From NCBI RefSeq assembly GCF_000620805.1, contig NZ_KK211187.1:1660398-1724397 (forward strand): a DNA stretch of 64,000 nucleotides. The letters are read 5' to 3'. Position 1 is the first letter of the stretch; each line of letters starts with the position of its first letter. Positions 62,497 to 64,000 of the stretch are shown here, in pieces. The notes beneath the pieces were generated by a model that searched no databases, was not told the DNA's origin, and was given only the letters and a program-made list of their open reading frames with translations. The translations under genes were made by a program, and so were the position numbers. Source of the stretch: Exiguobacterium undae DSM 14481. GTDB taxonomy: Bacteria > Bacillota > Bacilli > Exiguobacteriales > Exiguobacteriaceae.

Positions 62497-63384
62497 TTAA
62501 ATATCAAGTATCAGGGATCCGGTTTTGACACACGTTCCGGTAATCATGACTTCCCAGTCTTGATTTTGTCGATTTGCCGTGACTTCAACTAAACCGTCCC
62601 GCCCGATTTCCTGTCCCTGTTCTATATAGATGGTTCGCTTTCCATCAGAAAGCGGATCGATGTACGTCACATGATACGCTCCCATGACACCACTCGCCGT
62701 CCCGGTCACCGGATCTTCTTGCGTTCCGGATTGTGTGGCAGAAAAATGCCTTCCGTGCATGTCTGCTTCAGGCATATAGGTTTCAAGACAAATCGGATGA
62801 ATGGATGCTTCCGGAATTTGCGTTAAGACAGAAGCAAACCGTTTATTGTGAGGTTGCATGCCAAGGAAATCTTCTAACCGTTTGATTGGGATAAGCAACG
62901 TCCAGTTTCCCGTACTCCCGTACATGACCGGAAAGCGTTCATCCAGATGTTGATGCTGCAAGCCGATGCTCTCAAGAACAGGTGCGAGATCGCCATCAAA
63001 TCGTAGAAATCGTGCTTTCTCCTGTCGCATCCGGACTTGAGTTCCTTTCCTCGTTCGCACCGTCTCGATCGTTAAGTGACCGACTTTCGTCTCGATCACC
63101 TGCCCAAGTTCGACAGAAGGCTCACGTTCTTGAAGTGCTGTCCATGCCGCGATTGTGCCATGTCCGCAGAGATTCATCTCCGCTTCTGGTGAAAAATAGC
63201 GTAACCGAGGGATAGGATGATTCAACTGACATACAAACGTCGTTTCGGTAAAACCAGTTTGTGCCGCAATACTTTGCATTTGTGCTGCGGATAATGTATC
63301 CCCGTTCAAAACAACACCAGCAGGATTACCTTTTCCAGGCGTCATCGTAAAAACATCGTAATGCAAGACCTCTACTCTTTTCAT
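62497..63384 (-). CDS. PhzF family isomerase/epimerase
   Basis: A 295-residue PhzF-type protein: HYDVFTMTPGKGNPAGVVLNGDTL, FTETTFVC with the catalytic Glu (about residue 48), FSPEAEMNLCGHGTIAAW, and DPVTGTASGVMGAYH near the end. PhzF and relatives isomerise dihydroanthranilate-like or diaminopimelate-like substrates; the specific reaction is unknown. Likely first gene of a PhzF-NUDIX-HAD transcript; follows the amine oxidase gene. Confidence 0.9.
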   Translation of the reverse strand: MKRVEVLHYDVFTMTPGKGNPAGVVLNGDTLSAAQMQSIAAQTGFTETTFVCQLNHPIPRLRYFSPEAEMNLCGHGTIAAWTALQEREPSVELGQVIETKVGHLTIETVRTRKGTQVRMRQEKARFLRFDGDLAPVLESIGLQHQHLDERFPVMYGSTGNWTLLIPIKRLEDFLGMQPHNKRFASVLTQIPEASIHPICLETYMPEADMHGRHFSATQSGTQEDPVTGTASGVMGAYHVTYIDPLSDGKRTIYIEQGQEIGRDGLVEVTANRQNQDWEVMITGTCVKTGSLILDI

Positions 63385-63407
63385 TCACTCACCTCATCAC
63401 GTTGTTT

Positions 63408-64000
63408 TCAATTAAATGCAACCAACCAACGTTCGACCGATTGTAACGCCCCTTCCAAATGCCCTCCGAACGCCGGATCACTTTCCGTTCCGAGCAGCGT
63501 CACCCCGTCGCGCCATGGCTCTTCTAGCTGAATCGGGCGATACGCCGGAAAATCTGTCAATGGTGCCGCGTCCGCAACGGTTGCTGTCTCCGGCTCAGCG
63601 GCCCAGTCCTGATACAACACAGCAATCGGATGCCGGGCGGCTTCTCCGAACAACACCGCCAACTGCTCGATGACCCGTTGTTTGATTTCTGTCTCTCCTA
63701 ATGCTGCGCGTTCCGTTGCCGTCAGACGGAAAAAACCAAATAATGCGCCGGGTCCCGTTTGCGGAGAAGCATCGTGTATTTCCTGCAAAATCCCTGACCA
63801 GCTGATCGCAAACCCGGACCGGTCCATCTGTTTCCAAAATGATGTTTTGTACACGACGACGATTTTAGCCTGTCCGGCCATCCAGGTCGGTGTCCCCTCC
63901 AACTGACGATGCACCTGTTCTGACAGTTCCGGACGCCAGGATACCTGTGCTGCAAGTCGTGGCGGAATTGTCACCAGAACATGATCAACCAGTTGGCGTA
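63408..64000 (-). CDS. Flavin monoamine oxidase, C-terminal part
   Basis: The last 197 codons of an FAD-dependent amine oxidase, running off the right edge. The frame is open to the window end and reads RQLVDHVLVTIPPRLAAQVSW, then GTESDPAFGGHLEGALQSVERWL, the C-terminal FAD-binding motif of monoamine oxidases. The N-terminal Rossmann dinucleotide site is outside the window. It lies 23 bases before the PhzF gene on the same strand. Confidence 0.83.
   Translation of the reverse strand, partial: RQLVDHVLVTIPPRLAAQVSWRPELSEQVHRQLEGTPTWMAGQAKIVVVYKTSFWKQMDRSGFAISWSGILQEIHDASPQTGPGALFGFFRLTATERAALGETEIKQRVIEQLAVLFGEAARHPIAVLYQDWAAEPETATVADAAPLTDFPAYRPIQLEEPWRDGVTLLGTESDPAFGGHLEGALQSVERWLVAFN

Overview
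The window is chromosomal DNA of a low-to-mid GC Gram-positive bacterium. Genes carry Bacillota-type Shine-Dalgarno sites (AGGAGG-like), lipoproteins have short signal peptides ending in a lipobox, and the repertoire is Bacillales-like: a HemAT globin chemoreceptor, KhtT/KhtU potassium/proton antiport, a BglP/BglA beta-glucoside system and XRE/DUF3169 pairs. Genus Exiguobacterium is my best guess (inference from gene content and codon use; not proven here). I see no rRNA, tRNA or CRISPR array. Gene density is high and most convergent gene pairs share a bidirectional rho-independent terminator.

Layout. 0-5.8 kb: end of a FetAB-type ABC exporter, a YCII protein, GNAT and NUDIX enzymes, a secreted protein, two very small membrane proteins and an ABC-2 exporter. 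5.9-12.8 kb: an M3 oligopeptidase, then an XRE regulator leading a run of small membrane proteins, a GNAT, an MFS exporter and more small membrane proteins. 12.9-20.6 kb: lipoproteins, an NAD-dependent epimerase, a MarR-DUF3147 pair with a clear operator, a protein made of three homing-endonuclease-associated repeats, a DUF4362 lipoprotein, HemAT, an ArsR-AHSA1 pair and a LysR regulator. 20.7-28.8 kb: two SDR enzymes (one lacking the catalytic lysine), a three-gene ABC-2 exporter, an APH-like kinase and two tandem paralogous secreted proteins. 29.0-30.0 kb: two AT-rich genes, a lipoprotein and an AAC(6')-like acetyltransferase, probably acquired. 30.1-33.0 kb: a polysaccharide-deacetylase lipoprotein and succinate-semialdehyde dehydrogenase.

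33.1-36.1 kb is the most unusual stretch: a very AT-rich foreign island with an MFS exporter, a winged-helix regulator, a candidate short peptide gene and a terminator on the minus strand. A divergent peptide gene with an excellent ribosome binding site is cut off after about 17 codons by a decayed IS30-family transposase, followed by an IS3-type orfA stub. Repeated ATCGAT-centred palindromes lie in the divergent control region.

36.2-47.4 kb: a Na+/H+ antiporter, a WYL regulator divergent from a RibD/DHFR-like reductase, a quinone-oxidoreductase-like MDR enzyme, an AbrB-khtT-khtU operon, an MFS exporter, a nitrilase-family amidase, GNATs and a run of small proteins. 47.4-49.2 kb: a gene broken by one nonsense codon, an MTA/SAH-nucleosidase-like enzyme and an acidic partner. 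49.3-53.6 kb: the bglP-bglA catabolic operon and its divergent GntR/UTRA regulator, with a near-perfect operator lying in the promoter spacer. 53.6-64 kb: tandem membrane paralogs, a ProP-type MHS transporter, a CNNM/CorC protein, an alanine-rich membrane protein, a TetR-MFS drug efflux pair, HAD and NUDIX hydrolases, a PhzF enzyme and the end of a flavin amine oxidase that runs off the window.
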